Below are positions 1 to 9,205 of a stretch of 64,000 nt of DNA, one piece after another (position 1 is the first letter of the stretch; every line of letters begins with the position of its first letter). Origin of the DNA: Aquiluna sp. KACHI24. GTDB lineage: Bacteria; Actinomycetota; Actinomycetes; Actinomycetales; Microbacteriaceae. The notes below the pieces were generated by a model that had not been told where the DNA came from, searched no databases, and worked only from the letters and a program-made list of their open reading frames with translations. The translations under genes were made by a program, and so were the position numbers. The stretch is from the NCBI RefSeq assembly GCF_025997915.1, contig NZ_AP026677.1, positions 1,054,001 to 1,118,000 on the forward strand. The letters run 5' to 3'.

Positions 1-43
1 TGGCAGACTTATCAGGTAAATCTCTGACCTTGGGCGGTGAGCC

Positions 44-1378
44 ATGTCTTTAGAAATCGACTTCGCAGAAGCGATTGAAATGGGTGACCTCAAGGCAATC
101 TCCCAAAAGCTAGAAGAGCTCGCTCCTCACGAAATCGCGGAGGAGATCTTCCGCCTCGACACCGTGGAGAGCACGGTCATTTGGCGCTTGCTACCAAAGG
201 ATGTAGCGCTTGAGGTTTTTGAAGAACTGGACGCCGAGAATCAACAGCAGATTCTCTCGGGCATGCGCGAGCAAGCTTTCCGCGATCTCTTGGAGCGGAT
301 GGACCCGGATGACCGCGTTCGTCTTTTGGGTGAGGCACCGGCCAGCTTTGTCAAGAAGGTACTCGCGGGTCTAAGTCCAAAAGAGCGCAGGATGACGGCC
401 GAACTTTTGGGATACCCAGAAGAGACCGTTGGCCGCTACATGTCACCCGAGGTAATCAGCATTGCCGACACCACGACGGTCCCAGAGATTCTCAGCACAA
501 TTCGTCGCAAGGGCAAGACCGCAGAGACCATCTCGGTCATCGCGGTCGTGGATAAGTCCAAGAAATTCGTCGGACTTATCGAGCTAGAGCAACTAGTCCT
601 AGCCGAGGAGGAGCAAACCGCGGCCGATGTTGCCGATCAAGATGCGGCGACCGTACTGGTGACTGACGCTGCCGAAGATGCAGCCAGGCTGCTGCAGGAC
701 ACCAACTACCTGGCGGTAGTGGTTCTCGATACCGAGGATCGAGTGGTCGGTGTTTTGACCGTAGATGACGCTATCGACATCTTGGAAGAAGCCCACAGCG
801 AAGACATCGCTCGCCAGGCTGCATCGCTGCCATCCTCTGGCCACTATCTATCGGGCAAGGTATTCACACTTGCCAGACTTCGCATTGTTTGGCTGTTGTT
901 CTTGGTGGTGGCGGCAACCCTGACCGTTTCGGTGCTGCAGCTATTCGAAAACGAACTAGAACGCTATACCGCACTGGCATTGTTTATGCCCATGCTGATT
1001 GGAACCGGTGGCAACGTGGGTGCTCAGGCAGCCACCAGTGCCGTTCGCGCGATTGCACTTGGTGAGGTCAGACCTCAGGACGTGCTGCGCGTGGCCTGGC
1101 GCGAATCTCGAGTTGGACTGTTGCTGGGTGTCGGGCTAGGTCTAGTGGGCTTGGTGGCGGGCTGGCTCGTTGCAGGTTGGCAGGTTGGTGCCACAGTTGC
1201 AATTGCCATCACCGTGGTTTGTATGTGGGCAGCGACAGTAGGGGCCGTTATGCCACTGGCTGCTAAGGCCTTGAAGATTGATCCCGCTGTGATTTCGTCT
1301 CCGATGGTCACCACACTGGTTGATGCCACCGGATTGCTGATCTACTTCTTGATTGCGGGAGTGCTGCTGGGGCTTTAG
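44..1378 (+). CDS. mgtE: Magnesium channel/transporter MgtE
   Basis: Homodimeric inner-membrane Mg2+ channel gated by cytosolic Mg2+. The 444 residues show the usual order: an N-terminal helical MgtE_N domain (about 1-130), a CBS pair (about 130-255) and about five membrane helices from residue 280 on. The pore signature GTGGNVGAQAATS lies near residues 315-330. Length is normal for the family. The ATG follows GGTGAG at short spacing. An open frame entering from the left edge (bases 3-53, no start visible) overlaps this start and may be the tail of an upstream gene. The stop overlaps the convergent 40-aa ORF. Family assignment is firm. Confidence 0.95.
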   Translation: MSLEIDFAEAIEMGDLKAISQKLEELAPHEIAEEIFRLDTVESTVIWRLLPKDVALEVFEELDAENQQQILSGMREQAFRDLLERMDPDDRVRLLGEAPASFVKKVLAGLSPKERRMTAELLGYPEETVGRYMSPEVISIADTTTVPEILSTIRRKGKTAETISVIAVVDKSKKFVGLIELEQLVLAEEEQTAADVADQDAATVLVTDAAEDAARLLQDTNYLAVVVLDTEDRVVGVLTVDDAIDILEEAHSEDIARQAASLPSSGHYLSGKVFTLARLRIVWLLFLVVAATLTVSVLQLFENELERYTALALFMPMLIGTGGNVGAQAATSAVRAIALGEVRPQDVLRVAWRESRVGLLLGVGLGLVGLVAGWLVAGWQVGATVAIAITVVCMWAATVGAVMPLAAKALKIDPAVISSPMVTTLVDATGLLIYFLIAGVLLGL

Positions 1379-1497
1379 TTCTTGCCGCTACCAAACAGCG
1401 AGTCAGCAACTAGGTAAAGCATCATGCCAATTAGCGAAATGATTCCAACTGCGTTGATCGCAATTAGAACTGTTACCTCGTTCACCGGTAGTGACAT
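1375..1497 (-). CDS. Small single-span membrane protein, 40 aa
   Basis: I do not recognise this protein. A 40-residue ORF starts at ATG 1497 after a clear TAGGAG site about 6 nt upstream and ends in a TAA that overlaps the mgtE stop tail-to-tail. The product begins MSLPVNEVTVLIAINAVG, continues as one hydrophobic helix (about residues 8-30) and ends in a short polar tail (SGKN). It lies 18 bp downstream of the DUF998 gene on the same strand and may be the last gene of that transcript. The good ribosome site and membrane helix support coding; function is unknown. Confidence 0.6.
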   Translation of the reverse strand: MSLPVNEVTVLIAINAVGIISLIGMMLYLVADSLFGSGKN

Positions 1498-1515
1498 TTT
1501 TGCTCCTAAAACTAA

Positions 1516-2154
1516 TTAGCCGTAAAGCTCTTCGCCTTCAAGGCTAAACCCCGAGGCTGGCTTTTTCTTCCTTTGATGCAGATACTGCGCCCAAATCACG
1601 AAGCTCAGCCACAGCACCTGCATCACCGCGATCACGCGCTCCGATAGGCCGACCATCGGTTGTCCAGGTTCGAGCCACGTCATCAAAAACCACAGTGTTG
1701 TCAGACCCATTACAAGTGTCGCCGAAATAGCTCCGACCGGTCTAAGGCTCCAGTGGTAATCCTTGGAACGGTGAATTGCTAGCAAGGGCCAGATGCTGAA
1801 AAGTAAAAAAGCAATCGAGGCAAAGAGCCTATGGGCGTCGGAGTAGCTGGTTTGCGTTGGGGTGGCAAAAATGGTGAATCCAAAACTGGCAAGCCCAGCC
1901 AGGAACAAGGTTATGCGTGCCGGGTAGCCAAGTGCCTTACCGCTCCAAGCTGCAATCAGAGTGAGCGAGGATCCGAATAAAAAGAAACCCGTCTGCACCC
2001 ACTTCACCGGCGAGTCATCGGCGGCTAAATCAGAAATGGTTTTCGCGATCGGGTCATAACCTGGCCAAAGCGCGGCAGAGATGGTCCAGCCCAGAACGTT
2101 TTGAATCGGCCCAAGCGTTGCTGCAATGACCGCCCAAATACCTATTACAGGCAT
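1516..2154 (-). CDS. DUF998 family integral membrane protein
   Basis: Predicted 212-residue inner-membrane protein with about six hydrophobic helices. The family signature between helices 1 and 2, here DPIAKTISDLAA (about residues 34-45), identifies DUF998, a family of unknown biochemical function. The start ATG overlaps the stop of the upstream ABC ATPase by one base (TGATG), so it is translationally coupled to the amino-acid transporter operon. That position suggests co-expression, not a demonstrated transport role. The C-terminus is basic (QRKKK), consistent with a cytoplasmic end. Confidence 0.8.
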   Translation of the reverse strand: MPVIGIWAVIAATLGPIQNVLGWTISAALWPGYDPIAKTISDLAADDSPVKWVQTGFFLFGSSLTLIAAWSGKALGYPARITLFLAGLASFGFTIFATPTQTSYSDAHRLFASIAFLLFSIWPLLAIHRSKDYHWSLRPVGAISATLVMGLTTLWFLMTWLEPGQPMVGLSERVIAVMQVLWLSFVIWAQYLHQRKKKPASGFSLEGEELYG

Positions 2155-2903
2155 CAGCTATTTGCCATTCTTGCCAAGAACTCCTTGGTGCGTTCAAGCT
2201 TTGGATTCTCGAAAAAGTCTTTGGCTTCGCCCTGCTCGTAAATCTTGCCCTGCTCCAAGAAGATCACCCAGTCGGCCACCTCCTTGGCAAAGGACAGCTC
2301 GTGAGTGGCCATCAAGATTGTGGTTCCGCCGGACTTGAGGTCGCGAATCAAATCCAGCACTTCGCCGACCAACTCTGGGTCCAGTGCCGAGGTAACCTCA
2401 TCCAAAAGCAAAACCTTGGGATCCATCGCGACCGCACGAACAATCGCTGTCCGCTGCTGCTGCCCACCAGAGATTTTGTCAGGGTAAGAGTTAGCCCTAT
2501 CCCCCAGACCGATTCGCTCAAGCCAGGATTGCGCAATGGCCTCAGCCTGATTCTTTGCAATCTTTTTCACATGCCGAAGTGCCAGGGTGATGTTTTGCAA
2601 GATGCTCAAGTGAGCGAAGAGGTTGTAGGACTGAAATACCAAACCAACCTCGGCTCGAACCTTGTCTTGATTCACACCCGGTGCTGAGATCTCCTCGGTT
2701 TCCAAAAATATCTGCCCGTCAGAGATCTCCTCGATCAGGTTTACACATCGCAAAAGCGTCGATTTGCCAGAACCCGAGGCTCCGATCAGGGCAACGATCT
2801 GCCCTGGGAAGACTTCGAGGTCGATTCCATCTAGCACTGCACGGTCTTCGTAGTGTTTTTTGAGATTCACCACTCGAAGCCTTGGCTTGCTCCAGTCGAT
2901 CAC
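2154..2903 (-). CDS. Polar amino-acid ABC transporter, ATP-binding protein
   Basis: GlnQ/HisP-type ATPase that powers import with the permease and binding protein encoded just upstream. In 249 residues all motifs are intact: Walker A GASGSGKST (41-49), Q-loop Q91, signature SGGQQQ (145-150), Walker B VLLLDE with catalytic E169, and switch H201. The start is GTG 2903, overlapping the permease stop as GTGA. The substrate (glutamine, glutamate, arginine or other polar amino acid) cannot be read from the sequence. Confidence 0.92.
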   Translation of the reverse strand: MIDWSKPRLRVVNLKKHYEDRAVLDGIDLEVFPGQIVALIGASGSGKSTLLRCVNLIEEISDGQIFLETEEISAPGVNQDKVRAEVGLVFQSYNLFAHLSILQNITLALRHVKKIAKNQAEAIAQSWLERIGLGDRANSYPDKISGGQQQRTAIVRAVAMDPKVLLLDEVTSALDPELVGEVLDLIRDLKSGGTTILMATHELSFAKEVADWVIFLEQGKIYEQGEAKDFFENPKLERTKEFLARMANS

Positions 2904-3760
2904 AGTGTCACCCCGGCCTGCTCTTTTTCACTCAGTCGCTTGGTGACATAGTCCGCCAAACGAATAGTGGGGATCGCAAGCAGAACAAACATCAGTCCAG
3001 CAAGGACATACGGGGTGAAGTTGGCAAACTTCGCAACTTCAATTTGGGCGCCGCGAACCGCATCTATTGCACCCAGTACCGAGATAAGGCCAACATCCTT
3101 TTGCAGTGCAACAAAGTCATTCATCAACGGCGGCACCACCTTTCGTACCGCCTGAGGGAGAACCACCAGGCGCATCGACTGCGCATTGGTCAAACCAAGC
3201 GATCTGGCAGCCAGGCGCTGTGAAGAGTGAACGGATTCGATGCCAGCTCTAAAGACTTCGGAAACATAAGCGCTGTAGGTGAGGGTCAAAGCGATGGTTC
3301 CCAACACCTCAGCTGGGATGCGCCCCAAGAACTCAAGGCGCAAACCAGGGATACCAAAGCCCACCAGGTACAAAACGATAATTAGCGGCATTCCGCGAAA
3401 GAGGTCAACGTAACCCTTGGCAAAGACTCGCAGTGGGAAAAAGACCGGTGACTTCAAGGTCCGCATGACTGCCAGCAACAAGCCAAAAACAACTACCAGG
3501 ACAGCTGATACAGCCAGCACTCGGAGATTGAGCAGTAGGCCATCCAAAACCCGCGGCCATGCCTGCACGGCAACGTCCCAGGAGAAGAAGGACTCCTGGA
3601 CCCTCGACCAACCTGGGGTTGCGATTAGGCCGAACCAAACTGCGATGGCGAACACCAAGGTCGAGATAAAAGCAATCAGCACCGAGCGCGAGCGCTGGGT
3701 GCGACGAAACGCGCGCCGATCTAGCTCGGCTCTGGAGACCTCGGAATCAGACAATGCCAT
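2900..3760 (-). CDS. Polar amino-acid ABC transporter, permease
   Basis: HisM/GlnP-type membrane subunit of 286 residues. A charged N-terminal arm (RRAFRRTQRSRS) precedes a first helix near 28-50; the BPD_transp_1 core with four or five further helices follows. The EAA-type loop that docks on the ATPase reads ARSLGLTNAQSMRLVVLPQA. It overlaps the ATPase start by 4 bp and lies 62 bp after the binding-protein gene, with a strong hairpin in that gap. A single permease gene implies a homodimeric channel, which is known for this family. Confidence 0.92.
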   Translation of the reverse strand: MALSDSEVSRAELDRRAFRRTQRSRSVLIAFISTLVFAIAVWFGLIATPGWSRVQESFFSWDVAVQAWPRVLDGLLLNLRVLAVSAVLVVVFGLLLAVMRTLKSPVFFPLRVFAKGYVDLFRGMPLIIVLYLVGFGIPGLRLEFLGRIPAEVLGTIALTLTYSAYVSEVFRAGIESVHSSQRLAARSLGLTNAQSMRLVVLPQAVRKVVPPLMNDFVALQKDVGLISVLGAIDAVRGAQIEVAKFANFTPYVLAGLMFVLLAIPTIRLADYVTKRLSEKEQAGVTL

Positions 3761-3776
3761 GGTTACCTAAATGGAA

Positions 3777-3806
3777 GTGGGTGGGGTGGTATTCCACCCC
3801 ACCCAC
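3777..3806 (-). terminator. 13-bp perfect hairpin between binding protein and permease genes
   Basis: A perfect inverted repeat with arms 3777-3789 and 3794-3806 and a 4-base loop lies between the binding-protein stop and the permease start. On the transcribed minus strand it is followed by TTCCATTTA, which is only weakly T-rich. It is best read as a partial terminator or 3' stabiliser that lets the binding protein be made in excess over the membrane subunits, a pattern known from other ABC operons. Confidence 0.6.
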
Positions 3807-3822
3807 TATCGCAGATTTATTG

Positions 3823-4677
3823 CTACTTCAATACCGGTGCGTTGGCGTAGTCAGCAAGCCACTGCGCCTCTAGAGCGGCAAGGGTGCCGTTCTCGCGCAG
3901 GCGGTCAACTGCTGCCGATACCGCCTCAGTTAGTGGTGAGTCCTTGTCTAGAACTAGACCGAAGGAGTCGCCAGCCTCAGCGCCCTCAAGCTGACCCAGA
4001 ATTAGGCCGCCTTCGAGCTCAACTGCGGTTAGGTAGAAGGCGGTTGGTAGGTCAACCACGATTGCGTCTACCTGACCGTTAGCGAGCGCCGCCTTGGCAT
4101 CATCGTTCGAGTTGAATGCCTGAGCACCCTGAGTCGGCTTGATGATGTCCTCGATTGCCTTGAGGCTGGTGGTGCCGGTTGCGGCACCAATTAGTAGACC
4201 CTGAAGGTCCGCCAGGCTCTTGGCACCCTCAGCGGCAGAACCGGCAACGGTGATCACGGTCTGAGCGGTGTAGTAGTAAGGGGATGAGAAATCAACCGCT
4301 GCCTTGCGCCCCTCGGTGATCGAGTACTGCTGCAGGTTGAAGTCAAAGTTCTTAGCACCTGGGGCAATCGCCTCATCGAAAGTGGTGCGAACCCAGACCA
4401 CGTCTTCTGGTGCAAAGCCAAGCTCAGCGGCAATTGCGTATGCAACCGCTGCCTCGAAGCCCTCACCGGACTCAGGTGCATCGCCGACTACCCATGGCTC
4501 ATAGGCCGGTAGACCGGTTCCGATGGTTAGCTTGCCCTCAGTCAGGGTTGCAAGGGTGGTGCTGGTCTCCTCTGGAGCAGCGGTTTCTGCAGTCTCCTGA
4601 GGAGCACATGCGGAAAGGGAAATTACAACAGCTGCGGAAGCAGCCAGCGCCGTTAGGGCGCGGGTTAGTTTGGACAA
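3823..4677 (-). CDS. Polar amino-acid ABC transporter, substrate-binding lipoprotein
   Basis: Extracytoplasmic binding protein (SBP_bac_3 family, 284 residues) that delivers substrate to the downstream permease/ATPase. The start is TTG 4677, chosen because AAGGAGA sits 8 nt upstream. A signal peptide ends in the lipobox LSAC (about residues 20-23), so the mature protein is a lipoprotein. A Thr/Glu-rich linker leads to the two-lobed domain; the motif YSITEGRKAAVDFSSPYY is typical of the family. First gene of the 4-5 gene operon running toward lower coordinates, with its promoter in the gap shared with metH. Confidence 0.92.
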   Translation of the reverse strand: MSKLTRALTALAASAAVVISLSACAPQETAETAAPEETSTTLATLTEGKLTIGTGLPAYEPWVVGDAPESGEGFEAAVAYAIAAELGFAPEDVVWVRTTFDEAIAPGAKNFDFNLQQYSITEGRKAAVDFSSPYYYTAQTVITVAGSAAEGAKSLADLQGLLIGAATGTTSLKAIEDIIKPTQGAQAFNSNDDAKAALANGQVDAIVVDLPTAFYLTAVELEGGLILGQLEGAEAGDSFGLVLDKDSPLTEAVSAAVDRLRENGTLAALEAQWLADYANAPVLK

Positions 4678-4874
4678 AAGGATCTCCTTGGATAAATGTG
4701 CGTTGCTAATGGTTGAGATTCTGCCGAGATAACTCGCCGCACCAGGCCTGGTGACGATCTGTTACGACTAATTTACAAGCCCCAAAGCCTCAGGTAACCA
4801 ATTGTTACGGCAATGCCTTAAGCTTTTGAAACAAACGCAGGCCTGCGCCATCCCCCAAAATCTTTGGAGCTAAG
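4678..4874. promoter_or_regulatory. Divergent control region between amino-acid transporter and metH
   Basis: About 200 bp separate the two divergent starts. Two sequence dyads are visible: a perfect 14-bp palindrome CACCAGGCCTGGTG at 4740-4753, and GTAAC-N5-GTTAC at 4794-4808. Either could be a repressor operator; the regulator is unknown. I looked for a cobalamin or SAM riboswitch signature ahead of metH and did not see one. Confidence 0.35.
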
Positions 4875-7800
4875 TTGCATTTGCACGAGTGGAAAAAAGT
4901 AGCGCTTTCGCAAAGAGGCCAGAGCCTGATGAGTGCGCTTGCTGAGCGCGTGGTAGTTGCCGATGGCGCCATGGGAACCATGTTGCAAGATCGCAAGCCA
5001 ACCCTTGAGGATTTCCAGGGCCACGAGGGTTGCAACGAAATCTTGAACATCACCCGTCCCGACATCGTGATGGATGTCCACAATGCCTACTTCGAAGCTG
5101 GAGTCGACTGCGTTGAGACCAACACTTTCGGCGCTAACTGGTCAAACCTTTCCGACTACGGCATTGATGATCGAATTCAAGAGTTAGCGAGAGCTGGTGC
5201 AGCTCTCGCTAGGGCGAGCGCGGATGAGTTCACCGCCAAAGATGGCAAACCGCGTTGGGTGTTGGGGTCAATGGGACCTGGAACAAAGCTGCCATCACTT
5301 GGTCACACCAGCTACTCAAATCTTTTGGAGACTTTCAAGCTTCAAGCTATTGGCTTGATCGAGGGCGGTGCCGATGCCTTCATGGTTGAGACTTCGCAGG
5401 ATCTGCTGCAAACCAAAGCTGCCGTCAACGCCTGCCGTAAGGCGGTGGCTGAGACCGGTATCCGATTACCACTGTTTGTCGAGGTCACCGTTGAGACCAC
5501 CGGCACCATGCTGCTCGGTACCGAGATCGGTGCTGCACTGACCACCCTGGAGCCGCTGGGCATCGACATGATCGGGCTCAACTGCGCCACGGGTCCTGCC
5601 GAGATGAGCGAGCACCTCAGACAGCTTTCTAAACACGCGCAGATTCCAGTCATGGTCATGCCAAATGCTGGTTTGCCAGTACTTTCCGGCGACGGGGCCT
5701 ACTACCCGCTAACTCCGGACGAGCTCGCAACCGCCCATGAGCAGTTCGTCAAGGAATTCGGTCTATCTCTGGTCGGTGGCTGCTGCGGCACCACCCCTGC
5801 TCACCTGAAGGCAGTGGTTGAACGTATAGGTGGCAAACCTGCAGGGCTTCGCAAGCTTGAAATTGAGCCGGGAGTGGCATCGCTCTACCAGCATGTCAGC
5901 CTCAAGCAGGACAACTCATATCTGGCAATTGGTGAGCGCACCAACGCCAACGGCTCGAAGGCATTCCGCGAGGCCATGCTCGAGGAGCGCTGGGATGACT
6001 GTGTCGAAATCGCCAAGCGACAGGTACGCGATGGGGCTCACCTGCTGGATGTCTGCGTGGACTACGTGGGTCGCGATGGTGTGAGAGATGTCACTGAGAT
6101 TGTCTCCAGGTTCGCCTCAGCCTCAACGCTGCCTTTGGTGATTGACTCAACCGAGCCAGAAGTAATGAAGGCAGCACTTGAGCTAATTGGTGGGCGACCA
6201 GTTATCAACTCGGTGAACTTTGAAGATGGCTACAGCGAGACCTCAAGATTCAAAAAGACCATGCCGCTTGTCAAAGAACACGGAGCCGCAGTCGTAGCTC
6301 TAACCATCGATGAGCAGGGTCAGGCCAGAACCAAAGCAGACAAGGTGCGAATCGCATCCAGGTTGATTGACACCCTGATTCAGGACTGGGACATGCGAGT
6401 TGACGACATCATCGTCGACTGCCTCACCTTCCCAATCGCAACCGGTCAGGAAGAGACTCGTCGCGACGCCATAGAAACAATCGATGCAATTCGTGAGATC
6501 AACCAGCTTTACCCAGGTATCCACACCACACTTGGTGTCTCAAACGTGTCCTTCGGTCTAAACCCAGTTTCACGTTCGGTATTGAACTCGGTCTTCCTAC
6601 ATGAGGCAACCGAGGCAGGGCTAGACACCGCAATCATCGACGCAGCGAAGATCGTGCCGCTGGCATCAATTCCGCAGGATCAGCGCCAGGTAGCGCTCGA
6701 TCTGATTTATGACCGCCGAGAGTATGACTCCGAGGGCAACCTCAGCTACGACCCGCTATCCGAAATGCTGGAGATGTTTGCCGGTGTGAACTCGGCCGCG
6801 TTGAAGGACGCTAGAGCCGAAGCGCTAGCCGCCATGAGCGTCACTGATCGCCTGAAGCAACGCATCATCGATGGTGAGGCGAAGGGCTTGGAGCAGGATT
6901 TAGATCAAGCCAGAGCCGATGGCATCAAGCCGCTTGAGATCATCAACGACCATTTGCTCGAGGGTATGAAGGTTGTCGGTGAGCGCTTTGGCAAAGGTGA
7001 GATGCAGCTGCCGTTCGTGTTGCAATCTGCAGAGGTTATGAAGGCAGCTGTTGCGCTGCTGGAGCCCCACATGGAAAAGACCGACGAGGGTGGCAAGGGA
7101 ACCATCGTTCTGGCAACGGTTCGCGGTGACGTGCACGACATCGGTAAGAACCTGGTCGATATCATCCTCACCAACAACGGTTACAACGTTGTCAACATCG
7201 GCATCAAGCAACCAATCAACGAAATCATTGCCGCAGCAGAACAGCACAATGCCGATGTGATTGGTCTTAGTGGACTGCTAGTGAAATCAACCTTGGTCAT
7301 GAAAGAGAACCTCGAGGAGCTAACGTCGCGAGGTCTTGCAAAGAAGTGGCCAGTGATTCTTGGTGGTGCGGCGCTAACCAGATCCTTTGTTGAGGATGAC
7401 CTTTCATCGCAGTTCGACGGAGTGGTGCGCTATGCCAAGGATGCATTTGAGGGACTAGCCCTGATGGAGCCACTTGTTCAAATTGCTCGTGGTGCTGACC
7501 CAGACTCTGTTGGATTGCCTGCCCTGAAAAAGCGCATTCACGCCAAGTCTCAGTTGACCCTGACTGAACCCGAGGATTTGCCATCCCGCAGCGATGTCGC
7601 AACTGACAACAAGGTTCCAACGCCACCCTTCTGGGGCACCAGATTGGTAAAGGGAATTCCACTCGCTGACTATGCAAAGTTCCTCGATGAGCGAGCGACC
7701 TTTATGGGTCAATGGGGTCTGAAACCCTCGCGTGCCGAGGACGGCGCGAGCTATCAAGAACTAGTTGATACCGAAGGTCGACCACGACTGCGTTATTGGC

Positions 7801-8471
7801 TGGACAAGATCTTGGCCGAAGGCATCTTGGATGCCTCGGTCGCCTATGGCTATTTCCCGGTTTACTCCGATGGCAACGATGTTGTGGTGCTTGGTCATGG
7901 CGATGACCCCAGCGGCGTGCTGGGAGTATCAAGGCTGTTAGCTCCAGATGGTGGCGCAGGTGAGCTCGGTAAAGAGCGGCTCAGATTCAATTTCCCACGC
8001 CAGCGCAGAGATAGACACCTTTGCCTTGCAGACTTTGTGAAGGCCAAAGATTCAGGGCTTGTAGACGTCATGCCGGTGCAGCTCGTTACGGTTGGTGCGA
8101 ACGTGGACAACTTCACGGCAAAACTCTTCAAAGAAAACGCCTACCGCGAATACATGGAGTTGCACGGTCTAGCGATGCAGCTCACCGAGGCGCTCGCTGA
8201 ATACTGGCACTCTCGCATTCGCGAGGAGCTCGGTTTTGGAGCTGAGGATCCGAGCGAGATCGGTGATTTCTTTGACCTGAAGTATCGAGGGGCCAGGTTC
8301 TCACTCGGTTACCCAGCCTGTCCAGATATGGAAGATCGCAGGAAGGTAGTTGAGCTACTCAGACCAGAGCGACTGGGCATCGAACTATCCGAAGAACTTC
8401 AGCTTCATCCAGAGCAGTCCACCGATGCTTTCGTGTTCCACCACCCAGAGGCTAAGTACTTTTCGGTCTAG
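4875..8471 (+). CDS. metH: Cobalamin-dependent methionine synthase
   Basis: Transfers the methyl of 5-methyltetrahydrofolate to homocysteine via methylcobalamin. The 1198-residue protein has all four modules: a homocysteine/zinc domain (GLNCATG and GGCCGTT supply the three zinc cysteines), a pterin-binding domain (from about 350), a cobalamin cap and binding domain with DVHDIGKN, where H754 is the lower axial ligand, and a C-terminal reactivation domain (about 930-1198; GYPACPDMEDR). The start may be TTG 4875 (GGAG upstream) or ATG 4929 (product MSALAERVVVADGAMG); the latter fits the usual N-terminus better. Its B12 need matches the ECF system encoded convergently just downstream. Confidence 0.96.
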   Translation: MHLHEWKKVALSQRGQSLMSALAERVVVADGAMGTMLQDRKPTLEDFQGHEGCNEILNITRPDIVMDVHNAYFEAGVDCVETNTFGANWSNLSDYGIDDRIQELARAGAALARASADEFTAKDGKPRWVLGSMGPGTKLPSLGHTSYSNLLETFKLQAIGLIEGGADAFMVETSQDLLQTKAAVNACRKAVAETGIRLPLFVEVTVETTGTMLLGTEIGAALTTLEPLGIDMIGLNCATGPAEMSEHLRQLSKHAQIPVMVMPNAGLPVLSGDGAYYPLTPDELATAHEQFVKEFGLSLVGGCCGTTPAHLKAVVERIGGKPAGLRKLEIEPGVASLYQHVSLKQDNSYLAIGERTNANGSKAFREAMLEERWDDCVEIAKRQVRDGAHLLDVCVDYVGRDGVRDVTEIVSRFASASTLPLVIDSTEPEVMKAALELIGGRPVINSVNFEDGYSETSRFKKTMPLVKEHGAAVVALTIDEQGQARTKADKVRIASRLIDTLIQDWDMRVDDIIVDCLTFPIATGQEETRRDAIETIDAIREINQLYPGIHTTLGVSNVSFGLNPVSRSVLNSVFLHEATEAGLDTAIIDAAKIVPLASIPQDQRQVALDLIYDRREYDSEGNLSYDPLSEMLEMFAGVNSAALKDARAEALAAMSVTDRLKQRIIDGEAKGLEQDLDQARADGIKPLEIINDHLLEGMKVVGERFGKGEMQLPFVLQSAEVMKAAVALLEPHMEKTDEGGKGTIVLATVRGDVHDIGKNLVDIILTNNGYNVVNIGIKQPINEIIAAAEQHNADVIGLSGLLVKSTLVMKENLEELTSRGLAKKWPVILGGAALTRSFVEDDLSSQFDGVVRYAKDAFEGLALMEPLVQIARGADPDSVGLPALKKRIHAKSQLTLTEPEDLPSRSDVATDNKVPTPPFWGTRLVKGIPLADYAKFLDERATFMGQWGLKPSRAEDGASYQELVDTEGRPRLRYWLDKILAEGILDASVAYGYFPVYSDGNDVVVLGHGDDPSGVLGVSRLLAPDGGAGELGKERLRFNFPRQRRDRHLCLADFVKAKDSGLVDVMPVQLVTVGANVDNFTAKLFKENAYREYMELHGLAMQLTEALAEYWHSRIREELGFGAEDPSEIGDFFDLKYRGARFSLGYPACPDMEDRRKVVELLRPERLGIELSEELQLHPEQSTDAFVFHHPEAKYFSV

Positions 8472-8500
8472 AGCTTCGTTCTAGCAAGAATTGCCAAGAT

Positions 8501-9205
8501 CTAAGGTCCCAGCGTCAGAATGCTGATTGCCAAAACTATTGCTCTTACGCTGTCCCAGCCAAGCGTCGAGGTAGTGAGGGTATAAAGCAAAAAGCTTCCG
8601 AGATTCTCGCTCAGCGGTGCTCCCGGAACATAGGAGATGGTGCTGTCACCGGTCAGCGCAAATGGCCAGAACCATAGGTTCATAACTAACCCGAATAGGT
8701 ATGAAGAAAGCACTGCATAACCGGCTAGGGCCATCACTTTTAGCCTGAGGCTAACCTTCAGCTTTCCCACAATTCCCGCACCAAGCCCTACCCAGCCCAC
8801 AGCGAAGAGTTGGAATGGTGTCCACGGCCCAATCCCTCCAAAGAATATTGCGGAGGCCAAAATGGTCAGTGCTCCGAGCTGGAAACCAAATCCGGCACCG
8901 ATTGCGGCACCGCCCAAAATCACTATCAAAAACACCAGTTCAAATCCTGCGACGCCTGAGGTGGCGATTCGGGTAGCCGCCCCCAGGGCTGCCAAGGTCC
9001 CAAGCAGCGCAAGATAGTTGGCTCCAACCAAGCTGCGGTCGAAAATCCAAATAGCGGCGAAGGCGAGTGCCGCGACTGCCACCACGAATAAGTAACCGAT
9101 CTCCAACTCACTGATTGCTGGCACCAAAAGTGGCCAACAAAACCCAATTAGCGCGACGAGCGAAATCAGGGTGAAGAGGGACTGCTGCAACGCTTTCGAC
9201 CTCAT
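8501..9205 (-). CDS. ECF transporter substrate-specific (S) component, probable cobalamin uptake
   Basis: A 234-residue, very hydrophobic protein with about six helices. The stretch FFGGIGPWTPFQLFAVGW is typical of ECF S components of the group often linked to cobalamin or its precursors. The start overlaps the stop of the EcfT-A-A fusion gene (8501-9205 against 9202-10842). The cobalamin assignment is inference from three things: family resemblance, the DUF4430-like lipoprotein in the same operon, and the B12-dependent metH next door. Another vitamin is possible. Confidence 0.75.
   Translation of the reverse strand: MRSKALQQSLFTLISLVALIGFCWPLLVPAISELEIGYLFVVAVAALAFAAIWIFDRSLVGANYLALLGTLAALGAATRIATSGVAGFELVFLIVILGGAAIGAGFGFQLGALTILASAIFFGGIGPWTPFQLFAVGWVGLGAGIVGKLKVSLRLKVMALAGYAVLSSYLFGLVMNLWFWPFALTGDSTISYVPGAPLSENLGSFLLYTLTTSTLGWDSVRAIVLAISILTLGP

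Noticed and set aside
3-53. C-terminal tail of an upstream gene overlapping the mgtE start.
   Set aside because: Only about 16 codons are visible and no family can be recognised, so it is mentioned under mgtE but not called as a gene.
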